Source: FEN-1250 sp039918615
GTDB taxonomy: Bacteria; Gemmatimonadota; Gemmatimonadetes; Gemmatimonadales; Gemmatimonadaceae
Direction of reading: 5' to 3'
Length of the DNA: 12,709 nucleotides
Assembly: GCA_039918615.1 (NCBI GenBank)
Contig: JBDSHG010000047.1
Location: 1 to 12,709 of the forward strand
The notes below the pieces were generated by a model, which saw only the letters and a program-made list of their open reading frames with translations, had not been told where the DNA came from and searched no databases. The position numbers were made by a program, and so were the translations under genes. Of the stretch, positions 1-8,696 are shown piece by piece (position 1 is the stretch's first letter; every line of letters begins with the position of its first letter).

Positions 1-176
1 GGAAAGAGCATCCCCATCGCGATGTGGATGAGCGTCGTCTTGCCGGAACCGTTGCGACCGAGGAGGGCGACCACCTCTTCCCGCGCCACGTTGAAGGAGA
101 CGTCGGAGAGCACCGGCGCTCCCTTCCTGAACGATCGCGAGATGCTCCGAAACTCGAGAACGGGCGTCGTGGACAT
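1..176 (-). CDS. ABC transporter ATP-binding protein, N-terminal part
   Basis: Only the first 58 or so codons are present; the gene leaves the window at base 1. The translation begins MSTTPVLEFRSISRSF and reaches a clear Walker A loop, GRNGSGKT, at about residues 39-46, so this is the nucleotide-binding subunit of an ABC transporter. The Q-loop, signature and Walker B motifs lie outside the window. The start ATG (176-174) shares one base with the TGA stop of the upstream regulator gene (TGATG), which implies translational coupling. YtrA-type GntR regulators are commonly co-transcribed with the ABC exporter they control, usually followed by a permease, which would lie beyond the left edge. The substrate cannot be read from this fragment. 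Confidence 0.9.
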   Translation of the reverse strand, partial: MSTTPVLEFRSISRSFRKGAPVLSDVSFNVAREEVVALLGRNGSGKTTLIHIAMGMLF

Positions 177-586
177 CAGCTCTCCTTCCGGCGCGTCGGC
201 GCCGAACCATCGGTGAGATCGTGGTTGGCATTCCTGATCAGCACGATGACGTCGCTGAGGCGGAGACCGGCGAGATATGCCTGGGATAGGAGCGCATGAG
301 CTGCGCTTTGCATCTGCGCGTTGACGACGGCCTTGGAGAGCTTCGGCAGCTTCTCCGACACGAAGGTGCCGCGTCCACGCTGCGAGTCGATGTAGCCGAG
401 CGCTTCGAGCTCGTCGTAGGCCTTCTTGACGGTGAGCGGCGCGATGACGAGTTGCTCGCTCAGCTCTCGATGCGATGGCAGCCGGTCGTTGCTCGCAAGC
501 CGCCCGCCGGCGATTGCATCCATGATCTGCCGCATGATCTGGCGGTAGATGGGAAGGTCGGCGGAGGGGTTCACGAGGATGTGCAT
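176..586 (-). CDS. GntR-family transcriptional regulator, YtrA subfamily
   Basis: This 136-residue protein has an N-terminal winged helix-turn-helix at about residues 11-76. It shows the family hallmarks LPSHRELSEQL (residues 36-46), TVKKAYDELEALGYI and the wing RGRGTFV. It ends with a short alpha-helical tail of about 50 residues instead of a ligand-binding domain, which is the size and layout of the YtrA subfamily. Such proteins are dimeric repressors of adjacent ABC transporter operons, and here the ATPase gene follows with a one-base overlap. The ATG at 586 is chosen because the sequence from there (LPIYRQI) matches the usual family N-terminus. No Shine-Dalgarno sequence precedes it, and the -10 element ends only seven bases upstream, so the mRNA is probably leaderless. 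The perfect inverted repeat over the promoter is the likely autoregulatory operator. The ligand or signal is unknown. Confidence 0.93.
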   Translation of the reverse strand: MHILVNPSADLPIYRQIMRQIMDAIAGGRLASNDRLPSHRELSEQLVIAPLTVKKAYDELEALGYIDSQRGRGTFVSEKLPKLSKAVVNAQMQSAAHALLSQAYLAGLRLSDVIVLIRNANHDLTDGSAPTRRKES

Positions 587-588
587 TC

Positions 589-612
589 AGTGATATATAA
601 CACTATATCACT
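589..612. promoter_or_regulatory. Inverted-repeat operator, probable GntR (YtrA-type) binding site
   Basis: AGTGATATA (589-597) and TATATCACT (604-612) are perfect 9-bp inverted arms around a 6-bp spacer. The repeat spans the -10 element and ends three bases before the GntR start codon. A dimer bound here would block RNA polymerase. Autoregulation is inferred from the position and from what is known of the YtrA family. Confidence 0.75.
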
Positions 613-623
613 TGAAGTGTCAA
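594..623 (-). promoter_or_regulatory. Sigma70-type promoter of the GntR/ABC operon
   Basis: On the minus strand a perfect -35 hexamer TTGACA (623-618) is followed after 18 bases by TATATA (599-594); TTATAT, one base earlier, gives 17. The expected start point, about seven bases further on, falls at or one base before the ATG at 586. The transcript should therefore have essentially no 5' leader. Confidence 0.7.
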
Positions 624-669
624 TCACTCCTGTGCGATCTCCGGGAGACGGCGAATCAGGCTGCCAGGG

Positions 670-960
670 TCACAGCCCCAACACAAACACCGGGAGGAGC
701 GCGAGCAGGGCGGCTCCGGCCTGAATCGCGAGGGTGGACAGTGCCTCTCTGCGATTCACCGGCAGCCACCTGATCGCGAACACGAGGATGATCGGAAGTT
801 GCGCGACCATCAGCAGCTGAAAGAGATGTGCTGCTGTCCCTTCATCGGTTTCGCGCGCGGCGCCATAGATCAGCACGTGCCCGAGCACGATGGCGAGTGC
901 GAGGGCGGACATCGCGACGGGGACATAAGCGGTGGGGCGTTTCATCATCGGGAACTGCAC
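670..960 (-). CDS. Small three-helix membrane protein of unknown function
   Basis: The protein has 96 residues with three predicted transmembrane helices: about residues 13-33 (VPVAMSALALAIVLGHVLIYG), 46-67 (from LFQLLMVAQL to IRWL) and 77-96, which ends at the C-terminus. The GTG at 960 is preferred as the start because GGAG (971-968) sits seven bases upstream; two ATG codons at 948 and 945 are alternatives without such a site. I do not recognise a family. It is transcribed towards the GntR/ABC genes but has its own promoter and palindrome, and the GntR promoter lies between them, so it is probably a separate unit in the same regulatory neighbourhood. A role in membrane transport or stress is possible but not shown. 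Confidence 0.75.
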   Translation of the reverse strand: MQFPMMKRPTAYVPVAMSALALAIVLGHVLIYGAARETDEGTAAHLFQLLMVAQLPIILVFAIRWLPVNRREALSTLAIQAGAALLALLPVFVLGL

Positions 961-987
961 GGGACGACTCCAGAGCTTGCGTTGAAA

Positions 988-1008
988 GTACTCTGCATTA
1001 CAAAGTAC
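988..1008. promoter_or_regulatory. Palindromic operator upstream of the membrane protein gene
   Basis: GTACTCTG (988-995) and CAAAGTAC (1001-1008) form an inverted repeat with 7 of 8 pairs matched around the 5-bp spacer CATTA. It covers the -10 region and most of the spacer of the TTGACA promoter. Its sequence differs from the repeat at 589-612, so a different regulator is likely. No candidate for it is seen in the window. Confidence 0.55.
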
Positions 1009-1018
1009 GAGCTGTCAA
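990..1018 (-). promoter_or_regulatory. Promoter of the 96-residue membrane protein
   Basis: A perfect -35 TTGACA (1018-1013) on the minus strand is followed after 17 bases by a weak -10, CAGAGT (995-990). The start point would lie near 983, giving a leader of about 23 bases that contains the GGAG ribosome-binding site. The poor -10 beside a perfect -35 suits a promoter controlled by a bound protein. Confidence 0.5.
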
Positions 1019-1070
1019 TCCCGACCTTTTCGATCGCTCGCCGACCACCCCCACAGCGACCCCGGCGTCA

Positions 1071-2204
1071 CTAAAAACTCTCCCACGCAAATCCCCCATC
1101 CACGAAATCCAGCCGCCGCTTCTTCTCATCCAGCCGCAGTATCACCGTCCCCCCAATCCTCGGCGCCCTTCCCCGCACCGCGATGTCATCCACACCATCA
1201 CCATCCTCGTCCAGCGCACCCAGCGCCTCGTGCACCTTGAAACGCAGATCGCTCACGCGAATCGGCGTCACCTTCCCCGTCGTGTCGACCAGCGCCGCGA
1301 GCTGGTGGTAATACTCATAGTCCCCCGCGAACTGCGCGACGAAGAGCATCACGCGCGACTTGCCGAAGCACCCGATCGCCTGCGTCTTCTGCGCACGCAG
1401 GCTCTTCATCAATCTCGGCGCCATCTTCACGGTGTCGTTCTGCAGCACGAGCAGCATCGAGTCGCGCACGGCCGAGAGGCGCGCGGAGAGCATCCCGCTG
1501 ATCGAATCGCGCTCGCAGCTGTCCACCACCGCGGGCAGCGCGCTGTCCGCACGCACCGCGAGCGCCACCACCGGCAGCTTCCCCTTCGCGAGCGAATCGA
1601 CGTGCGCCGGCACTGCGAGCACCGCGACAATGCGCCCGTTCCACTGGTCGAAGCTCTCGACCGTCGCGTCGTCCTGCCCCCATGCGCCGTGCAGCCTGAA
1701 GCGGTCGCCGATGCGCACGGGCGACAGTACCTTCACGGCCTCGTCGTACGCCTTCAACCGCGGCGGCGTCTTGAGCGGCGCGTCCACGCGCCCGATGTCC
1801 ATGAAGATTTTCTTCGCGCGCGACGCCGCGACAAAGTCGCGCTGCGTCTTGAGCTCGAAGACGAGCGTCGCCGCGATGGAGTCCGCGAGCGGCGAGAGCT
1901 TCCCCACGCGCGCGATCGCCGGCGCGTGCGCGTCCGACGCCGGCGCCGCGTCGATGTGCGTCACCTTCGACGTGTCGAGCGTCGCGACCTCCGAGCCGTC
2001 GGTGGTGTCCGCGTCGTCATGCATCGAGTCCGCCGCGGCCGAGCCGCGATTGTCGGCGGTCGACTGCCTGGCGCTGTCGGTGGCCACGGCCCTGGCGGAT
2101 TTTCCCGCATCCCGGGAACACGCGGCGGTGCCAAGTGTCAGCAAAAGTGCCCAAAACGTGACGGCGCCGAAACCGCGCCAGTATGCTCGAAGTGGCAAGG
2201 ACAT
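1071..2204 (-). CDS. Predicted lipoprotein with a Ca-binding-type acidic loop, function unknown
   Basis: Read from the ATG at 2204 the product has 377 residues. It starts with a basic n-region (MSLPLRAYWR), a hydrophobic stretch and a lipobox ending TAAC, with Cys29 as the lipidated residue. A longer frame from a GTG at 2282 would add 26 hydrophilic residues in front of the signal and is disfavoured. After the cysteine comes a low-complexity linker rich in Ala, Ser, Asp and Thr (about residues 30-85), then a folded region with no domain I recognise. Near the C-terminus, at residues 332-340, is DEDGDGVDD, which fits the EF-hand-like DxDxDGxxD loop. It is followed by a short beta-rich end (IGGTVILRLDEKKRRLDFVDGG). 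The protein probably sits in the outer or inner membrane facing the periplasm. It is transcribed away from the FHA-domain gene. Confidence 0.85.
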   Translation of the reverse strand: MSLPLRAYWRGFGAVTFWALLLTLGTAACSRDAGKSARAVATDSARQSTADNRGSAAADSMHDDADTTDGSEVATLDTSKVTHIDAAPASDAHAPAIARVGKLSPLADSIAATLVFELKTQRDFVAASRAKKIFMDIGRVDAPLKTPPRLKAYDEAVKVLSPVRIGDRFRLHGAWGQDDATVESFDQWNGRIVAVLAVPAHVDSLAKGKLPVVALAVRADSALPAVVDSCERDSISGMLSARLSAVRDSMLLVLQNDTVKMAPRLMKSLRAQKTQAIGCFGKSRVMLFVAQFAGDYEYYHQLAALVDTTGKVTPIRVSDLRFKVHEALGALDEDGDGVDDIAVRGRAPRIGGTVILRLDEKKRRLDFVDGGFAWESF

Positions 2205-2321
2205 CCCGGTAGAGACAGAATACTGATGGACCGCCCGCCCTGCATAATCGCTGTCCGACGGGTTATCCTCAAGCGCGTCCACATCTTGCGTGATACCGAG
2301 ACAGTCGGCGTTCGCGTGATG

Positions 2322-2350
2322 TTGCGAGCGCCATCGACAATGCGTTTTAT
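2322..2350 (+). promoter_or_regulatory. Candidate promoter of the FHA-domain gene
   Basis: TTGCGA (2322-2327) and TTTTAT (2345-2350) are exactly 17 bases apart, each matching four of six consensus positions. The start point would be near 2357, giving a leader of about 63 bases. It lies in the 215-base region between the divergent lipoprotein and FHA genes, where I see no other regulatory site. Confidence 0.35.
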
Positions 2351-2419
2351 CTATGGAACGGTCGACAAATACGCCGCCGCTCTGTCCAGGGCGCGCCGAA
2401 TGACGTTGGAGAACGATTG

Positions 2420-3241
2420 ATGCCTTTTCTCGAGTTGGAAGGAAAGCCGGACCTCGAAAACAATCCGCGTGAGCTCGTCGGCGATGTCATCGTCGGCAGC
2501 GGATCCCAAGCCACCTGGCGCCTGTCCGGCAGCGACCTCGCCGCCCGGCACTTTCGCATCGCCCTCGCGAACGGCGGCGCGCAGGTCACCCCCGCCTCCC
2601 CGCAGAACGTCGTCGTCCTCAATGGCGAGCAGGTGCCCAGCGACGGTAGCCCGCTCACGAGCGGCGATATCGTCGCCGCCGGACAGGCGCGCTTCGTCTT
2701 CCTCACCGACCTGAAATCGAAGCGGCCGACGCCCCTGCTGGAGATGCCTGACGCGCATCTGATCGACGTCACCAATAAAAAGGGGTACACGCTCCGCCGA
2801 CGCGTCGTGCAGATCGGGCGCGAAATCGGCTGCTCGATCGTGCTGAAGGATCCGACGGTCTCCCGCTTCCACGCCGACGTCCGCGCCGAAGGCGGACAGT
2901 TCGTGCTTTACGCCATGGGATCGTCGGGGACGAAGGTGAACGGCGAGCCCGCCGTCGTCCCGCGTCTGCTTCGCGAAGGCGATCAGATTCAGATGGGCGA
3001 TACGACCTTCACCTTCTCCGCCCTGCCGATGCCCCCCGGCATCCGCTCCGTGCAGTTCGAGGACCACGAGGACGACGCCTTCAGCCGCAAGAACACGCAG
3101 CTCGCGCAGCGCGCCGTCACGATGGAGCACGGGAAGTACGCCAGGACCCAGAAGAAGCCGCTGCCGCTCATTCCAATTGTCGTCGGCGCCGCCGTATTCA
3201 TCATCCTGCTGGTGCTCTACCTGGTCTTCCGCCACCATTAG
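2420..3241 (+). CDS. Tail-anchored protein with two FHA domains
   Basis: The 273-residue protein probably binds phosphothreonine peptides at the inner membrane. Residues 1-97 look like a divergent FHA domain: GSGS at 26-29, ARH at 42-44 and GD near 82, but without the canonical GR and SxxH pair. Residues 112-201 are a typical FHA domain, with IGR (132-134), SRFH (148-151), SSGTKVNG (168-175) and GDQIQMGD (187-194). A linker rich in charged residues follows, then one transmembrane helix (about 249-270) and the short tail RHH. The FHA domains should therefore face the cytoplasm. The ATG at 2420 is preferred over the TTG at 2417 because GGAG (2408-2411) lies eight bases before it. No Ser/Thr kinase or secretion-system gene adjoins it, so the partner is unknown. 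Confidence 0.9.
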   Translation: MPFLELEGKPDLENNPRELVGDVIVGSGSQATWRLSGSDLAARHFRIALANGGAQVTPASPQNVVVLNGEQVPSDGSPLTSGDIVAAGQARFVFLTDLKSKRPTPLLEMPDAHLIDVTNKKGYTLRRRVVQIGREIGCSIVLKDPTVSRFHADVRAEGGQFVLYAMGSSGTKVNGEPAVVPRLLREGDQIQMGDTTFTFSALPMPPGIRSVQFEDHEDDAFSRKNTQLAQRAVTMEHGKYARTQKKPLPLIPIVVGAAVFIILLVLYLVFRHH

Positions 3242-3250
3242 CGACGGCCT

Positions 3251-3267
3251 ACACGGTGACGCCGTGT
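3251..3267 (+). terminator. Short hairpin after the FHA gene, weak terminator candidate
   Basis: ACACGG (3251-3256) pairs perfectly with CCGTGT (3262-3267) around a 5-base loop, starting nine bases after the FHA stop codon. There is no run of T after it, so an intrinsic terminator is doubtful. It may only protect the 3' end. Confidence 0.25.
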
Positions 3268-3355
3268 TCGCCGGAAACCGCAAGGTGAGCGCGGCTTGGC
3301 TCGCAACTCGTTGTCGTGTAATTGCTTAGACCGACTCGAGCCTCCGCCGTCATCG

Positions 3356-3384
3356 TTGCCAATCCCGACAAAATCTATTAGGAT
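3356..3384 (+). promoter_or_regulatory. Candidate promoter of the suf operon
   Basis: TTGCCA (3356-3361, five of six consensus positions) and TAGGAT (3379-3384, four of six) are separated by exactly 17 bases. The predicted start point near 3391 leaves a 40-base leader ending in the sufB ribosome-binding site. No promoter of similar quality is seen further downstream inside the operon. Confidence 0.55.
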
Positions 3385-3385
3385 T
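3361..3385. promoter_or_regulatory. Inverted repeat over the sufB promoter, IscR/Rrf2-like candidate operator
   Basis: AATCC (3361-3365) and GGATT (3381-3385) are perfect inverted arms bounding a 25-bp site. That is the length of an IscR type 1 site, and it contains CCCGAC in the left half, as in the known consensus. By my count 17 of 25 positions agree with the degenerate E. coli type 1 consensus; the right half is the weaker one. It spans the promoter from the end of the -35 through the -10, the position expected of an Fe-S-responsive repressor. No Rrf2-type regulator gene lies in the window. Confidence 0.35.
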
Positions 3386-3390
3386 CACCA

Positions 3391-3406
3391 CGCGCAATTG
3401 TGTGCG
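3391..3406 (+). other. Hairpin at the predicted 5' end of the suf mRNA
   Basis: CGCGCA (3391-3396) and TGTGCG (3401-3406) pair over six bases with one G-U, closing a four-base loop. The stem begins at the predicted transcription start and ends 11 bases before the AAAGGAG ribosome-binding site. A 5'-terminal stem like this can stabilise an mRNA; no further evidence supports it. Confidence 0.3.
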
Positions 3407-3430
3407 TGATGAGCGGGAAAGGAGCGTTAC

Positions 3431-4867
<1,437 letters not shown>

Positions 4868-4906
4868 CCCGGACGCTCCTCGACTACTGACAAGGATTAA
4901 CGTTCC

Positions 4907-5667
<761 letters not shown>

Positions 5668-5668
<1 letters not shown>

Positions 5669-5693
5669 GCGCTCGTTTCATCGCGCGAGCGCT
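5668..5693 (+). other. Intercistronic hairpin between sufC and sufD
   Basis: AGCGCTCG (5668-5675) and CGAGCGCT (5686-5693) are perfect 8-bp complementary arms around a 10-base loop. The first base of the stem is the last base of the sufC stop codon, and the stem ends six bases before the sufD ATG. sufD has no clear Shine-Dalgarno sequence, so in the RNA this stem would occupy the position where ribosomes must load. It could reduce sufD translation, couple it to passage of the sufC ribosome, or mark an RNA processing site. There is no T-run, so termination is unlikely. Confidence 0.6.
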
Positions 5694-5699
5694 GACTAT

Positions 5700-7016
5700 A
5701 TGACCGCTCCGTATCTGGTCGACTTCGGCACGATCTCGAACAACGGCGCGCGCGCCGAGCCGGCATGGCTGCGCGAGACGCGGCGCGATGGCATCGACCG
5801 CTTCGCCGCGCTCGGTTTTCCAACCCCGCGCAACGAGGACTGGCACTTCACCAGCGTCGCAGCGATCGCCGAGGGGAAGTTCACTCCGCTGCGCGGCGCG
5901 ACGGGGCAGATCGCGAAGTCCGAGCTCGTGCCCTTCACCTTCGCGCAGAGCGCGTGGCCAGTGATGGTGTTCGTCAACGGGAAGTACGACGCCTCGCTCT
6001 CCACACCCGGTGCGCTCGCGAAGGGAATCCGCGCGATCGATCTCGCCACCGCCATGCGCGAGGAGCCCACGCTCATCGAGCCATGGCTCGGCAAGGTCTC
6101 GCCCGTGGGCGACCGCTCGTTCAGCGCGCTCAACGCGGCCTTCATGTCGGACGGCGCCGTGATCCACATCTCGCCGTACATCGAAGAGGACACGCCGCTC
6201 CACGTCATCTTCGTCAGCGACTCGAACGCGGCGAAAGGGGTCGCGCATCTGCGCAACCTGATCGTCGCTGGTCACAACTCGAAGGCGACCGTCATCGAGA
6301 GCTACGTCTCGCTCAGCGACAGCGGCTACTTCACCAATGCGGTGACCGAGGTGATAGTCGAGCCGGGCGCGACGCTCACGCATTACAAGATCCAGCGGGA
6401 GAGCCAGCGCGCCTTTCACGTCCACACGATCGACGCGCAGCAGGCGCGCGACAGCCACTACGTGTCGTTCTCGTTCGCGACGGGCGCCAAGCTCTCGCGC
6501 ACGAACATCTACACGAATCTCGACGGCGAGGGATGCGGCGCGACGCTCAACGGCCTCTACATGGCCGACGACGAGCAGCATGTCGATCATCAAACGAACA
6601 TCATCCACTCGCAGCCGAACTGCTTCAGCCGCGAGATCTACAAGGGGATTCTGAGCGGCGCGGCGCACGGCGTGTTCAACGGGAAGGTGTACGTCTACCC
6701 GATCGCGCAGAAGACCGACGGTAAGCAGACGAACAACAATCTGCTGCTGAGCGAGCGCGCGCGCATCGACACGAAGCCGCAGCTCGAGATCTACGCGGAC
6801 GACGTACGCTGCACGCACGGCGCGACGGTCGGCCGGCTCGACGAGATGGCGCTCTTCTACATGAAGAGCCGCGGCGTGTCGACGGATGCCGCCACGCGGC
6901 TGCTGACGTACGCCTTTGCCGCCGACGTGCTCGAGACCATCGAGGTGCAGGCGGTGCGCTCCGAGCTCGAGCGCGCGACACTCGAACGGTTCACAGGAGC
7001 CGGCTCGGCGCTCTAG
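5700..7016 (+). CDS. sufD: Fe-S cluster assembly protein SufD
   Basis: SufD is the SufB paralogue that completes the SufBC2D scaffold and is needed for iron entry into the complex. The product has 438 residues. The N-terminal helical region carries the family stretch PTPRNEDWHFTSV (41-53). The C-terminal beta-helix has DHQTNIIHSQPNCFSREIYK (296-315), GVFNGKVYVYPIAQKTDGKQ (324-343) and NLLLSERARIDTKPQLEIYA (347-366), followed by CTHGATVG (371-378). His373 in CTHGATVG matches the essential His360 of E. coli SufD. The ATG at 5700 is 31 bases after sufC and lacks a clear ribosome-binding site; the intercistronic hairpin lies just in front of it. sufU follows after 22 bases. Confidence 0.97.
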   Translation: MTAPYLVDFGTISNNGARAEPAWLRETRRDGIDRFAALGFPTPRNEDWHFTSVAAIAEGKFTPLRGATGQIAKSELVPFTFAQSAWPVMVFVNGKYDASLSTPGALAKGIRAIDLATAMREEPTLIEPWLGKVSPVGDRSFSALNAAFMSDGAVIHISPYIEEDTPLHVIFVSDSNAAKGVAHLRNLIVAGHNSKATVIESYVSLSDSGYFTNAVTEVIVEPGATLTHYKIQRESQRAFHVHTIDAQQARDSHYVSFSFATGAKLSRTNIYTNLDGEGCGATLNGLYMADDEQHVDHQTNIIHSQPNCFSREIYKGILSGAAHGVFNGKVYVYPIAQKTDGKQTNNNLLLSERARIDTKPQLEIYADDVRCTHGATVGRLDEMALFYMKSRGVSTDAATRLLTYAFAADVLETIEVQAVRSELERATLERFTGAGSAL

Positions 7017-7038
7017 AGCTTTCTGCTTTCGGGGTCGC

Positions 7039-7485
7039 ATGACCGATACGTCCGCGCTCTACCAGGAAGTCATCCTCGATCACAATCGCCGGCCGCGCAA
7101 CTACGGACCGCTCGCGAACGCGACCGTCGAGGAGCGCGGCATCAATCCGCTCTGCGGCGACGAGCTCACTCTCTGGCTGCGCATGGACGGAGACACGATA
7201 GCCGAGGCGACGTTCGAGGGGAGTGGATGTGCGATCTCGCGCGCGTCGGCATCGATGATGACGGGCGCGGTGAAGGGGAAGACGCGCGCGGAGGCGGATG
7301 CGCTGATCGAGCAGTTCCGCGCGATGAGCACCGGACAGGGCGACGATGCGGCGCTGCCATCGTCGCTGCGCGCGTTCGCTGGAGTGGCGCGGCTGCCGCA
7401 GCGCGTGAAGTGCGCGGTGCTCGCGTGGCACACGCTGCACTCGGCGTTGGATACTAACCGAGCGGCCTCGGAAGCGCCGCGATGA
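7039..7485 (+). CDS. sufU: SufU, zinc-dependent sulfurtransferase partner of SufS
   Basis: SufU accepts the persulfide sulfur from the cysteine desulfurase SufS through a zinc-ligand swap and passes it to the SufB scaffold. The 148-residue product has all four expected ligand positions: Cys39 and Asp41 in NPLCGD, Cys64 in GSGCAIS, and Cys125 in RVKCAVLAWHTL. These match the spacing of the B. subtilis ligands (Cys41, Asp43, Cys66, Cys128). The roughly 20-residue insert before the last cysteine, which separates SufU from IscU scaffolds, is present (about residues 96-115). The ATG at 7039 fits the usual N-terminus (LYQEVILDHNRRPRNYG); the frame stays open upstream but overlaps sufD and lacks similarity. 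The stop overlaps the sufS start by four bases (ATGA), implying coupled translation. Confidence 0.96.
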   Translation: MTDTSALYQEVILDHNRRPRNYGPLANATVEERGINPLCGDELTLWLRMDGDTIAEATFEGSGCAISRASASMMTGAVKGKTRAEADALIEQFRAMSTGQGDDAALPSSLRAFAGVARLPQRVKCAVLAWHTLHSALDTNRAASEAPR

Positions 7486-8696
7486 GCACGCTCGTTCCCC
7501 GCAGCGACTTCTCGCTGCTCTCCGCGAATCCCGCGCTCGTCTATCTCGACTCGGCCGCCACCGCGCAGAAACCGCGCGCGGTGCTCGACGCGATGAACGA
7601 CTTTTACGAGACGGACTACGCGAACCCGCACCGCGGCGCGTACGAGCTGTCGGCGCGCGCGACGGAGCGCTACGCGCGTGCGCGCGCGGCGGTCGCGCGA
7701 TTCTTCGGCGTCGCCGACGACGCGCGGCTGATCTTCACGCGCGGCACGACGGACTCACTCAACGCGATTGCATCGGCGTGGGGGCGCGCAAACGTGGGGG
7801 CGGGCGACGAGATCATCGTGACCGGCGCGGAGCATCACGCCAACTTCGTCCCGTGGCAGCAGCTGGCGATCGAGAAAGGTGCGGCGTTCACGATCTGTCC
7901 GCTCGCGGCGGATGGCCGCGCCGATCTCGATGCGCTGGCGCGGTTGGCGACGAGGAAGACGAAGGTGATCGCGTTCACTCACGTGTCTAACGTGTTGGGC
8001 GCCATCAACCCGGTGACGGAGATCGTGAGCATCGCGCGGGGCGTTGGCGCGCTCACAGTGTGCGACGGCGCGCAGGCGGCGCCACACATGCCTGTGCACT
8101 TCGACGCGCTCGGCGTCGACTTCTACGCGGCGAGCGCACACAAGATGCTCGGGCCGATGGGTACCGGAGTGCTGATCGGTCGGCGCGAGATACTCGAGGC
8201 GATGCCGCCGTATCAGACCGGGGGCGACATGATCGCCTTCGTCGGGGACGAGAGTACGACCTGGAACGTGCTGCCGCACCGGCTCGAGGCGGGGACACCG
8301 AACGTCGCGGGCGCGGTAGGGCTCGCGGCCGCGTGCGACTATCTCACCGCGATCGGGATGGAGGCGGTGGCCGTGCACGAGCGAGCGCTCGTGGAGTACG
8401 CGTACGAGCGCATCTCCGCGATCGATGGTGTGAGAGTTCACGGACCGGGGGCGCACGAACGAAGCGGCGTGCTGAGCTTTACCGTCGGCGACATTCACCC
8501 ACACGATCTCGCGTCGCTGCTCGACGAGCGCGGCATCTGCATTCGCGCCGGGCACCACTGCGCCCAGCCGCTCATGCGCAGGCTCGGAGTGTCGGCGACG
8601 GCGCGTGCGTCGTTCTACGTCTACAACGACGAGGGCGACGTGGACGTGCTGGTCGAGGCGCTGGAGAGCGCGAAGCGGGTGTTCGCGGTTGCGTAG
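7482..8696 (+). CDS. sufS: Cysteine desulfurase SufS
   Basis: SufS is the PLP-dependent enzyme that takes sulfur from L-cysteine, giving alanine and an enzyme persulfide handed to SufU. The product has 404 residues, normal for group II desulfurases. Visible active-site features are EHHAN (117-121) with the PLP-stacking histidine, the cofactor aspartate and glutamine in CDGAQ (194-198), the Schiff-base lysine Lys221 in SAHKMLGP, and the catalytic Cys360 in RAGHHCAQPL. The substrate-binding arginine is in ATARASFYVYN (Arg375). The short RAGHHC loop is typical of SufS rather than IscS or NifS. Translation is coupled to sufU through an ATGA overlap. The last eight bases overlap the likely start of the next gene. 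Confidence 0.97.
   Translation: MSTLVPRSDFSLLSANPALVYLDSAATAQKPRAVLDAMNDFYETDYANPHRGAYELSARATERYARARAAVARFFGVADDARLIFTRGTTDSLNAIASAWGRANVGAGDEIIVTGAEHHANFVPWQQLAIEKGAAFTICPLAADGRADLDALARLATRKTKVIAFTHVSNVLGAINPVTEIVSIARGVGALTVCDGAQAAPHMPVHFDALGVDFYAASAHKMLGPMGTGVLIGRREILEAMPPYQTGGDMIAFVGDESTTWNVLPHRLEAGTPNVAGAVGLAAACDYLTAIGMEAVAVHERALVEYAYERISAIDGVRVHGPGAHERSGVLSFTVGDIHPHDLASLLDERGICIRAGHHCAQPLMRRLGVSATARASFYVYNDEGDVDVLVEALESAKRVFAVA

Noticed and set aside
600..669. Palindrome TCTCCGGGAGA (639-649) as a terminator of the small membrane protein gene
   Set aside because: The arms leave a one-base loop and there is no T-run on the minus strand.
2205..2282. GTG start at 2282 for the lipoprotein
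   Set aside because: It would place 26 hydrophilic residues before a good lipoprotein signal peptide, which would not then act as an N-terminal signal.
828..2420. 530-codon plus-strand open frame opposite the lipoprotein gene
   Set aside because: It is Arg/His-rich with no domain pattern and lies antisense to a gene with a clear signal peptide; high GC leaves such frames open by chance.
3251..3267. Strong intrinsic terminator after the FHA gene
   Set aside because: The hairpin is real, but no T-run follows; kept only as a weak candidate.
6916..7038. Upstream extension of sufU
   Set aside because: It overlaps the sufD end, is Ser/Arg-rich and has no similarity to SufU; the ATG at 7039 gives the normal N-terminus.
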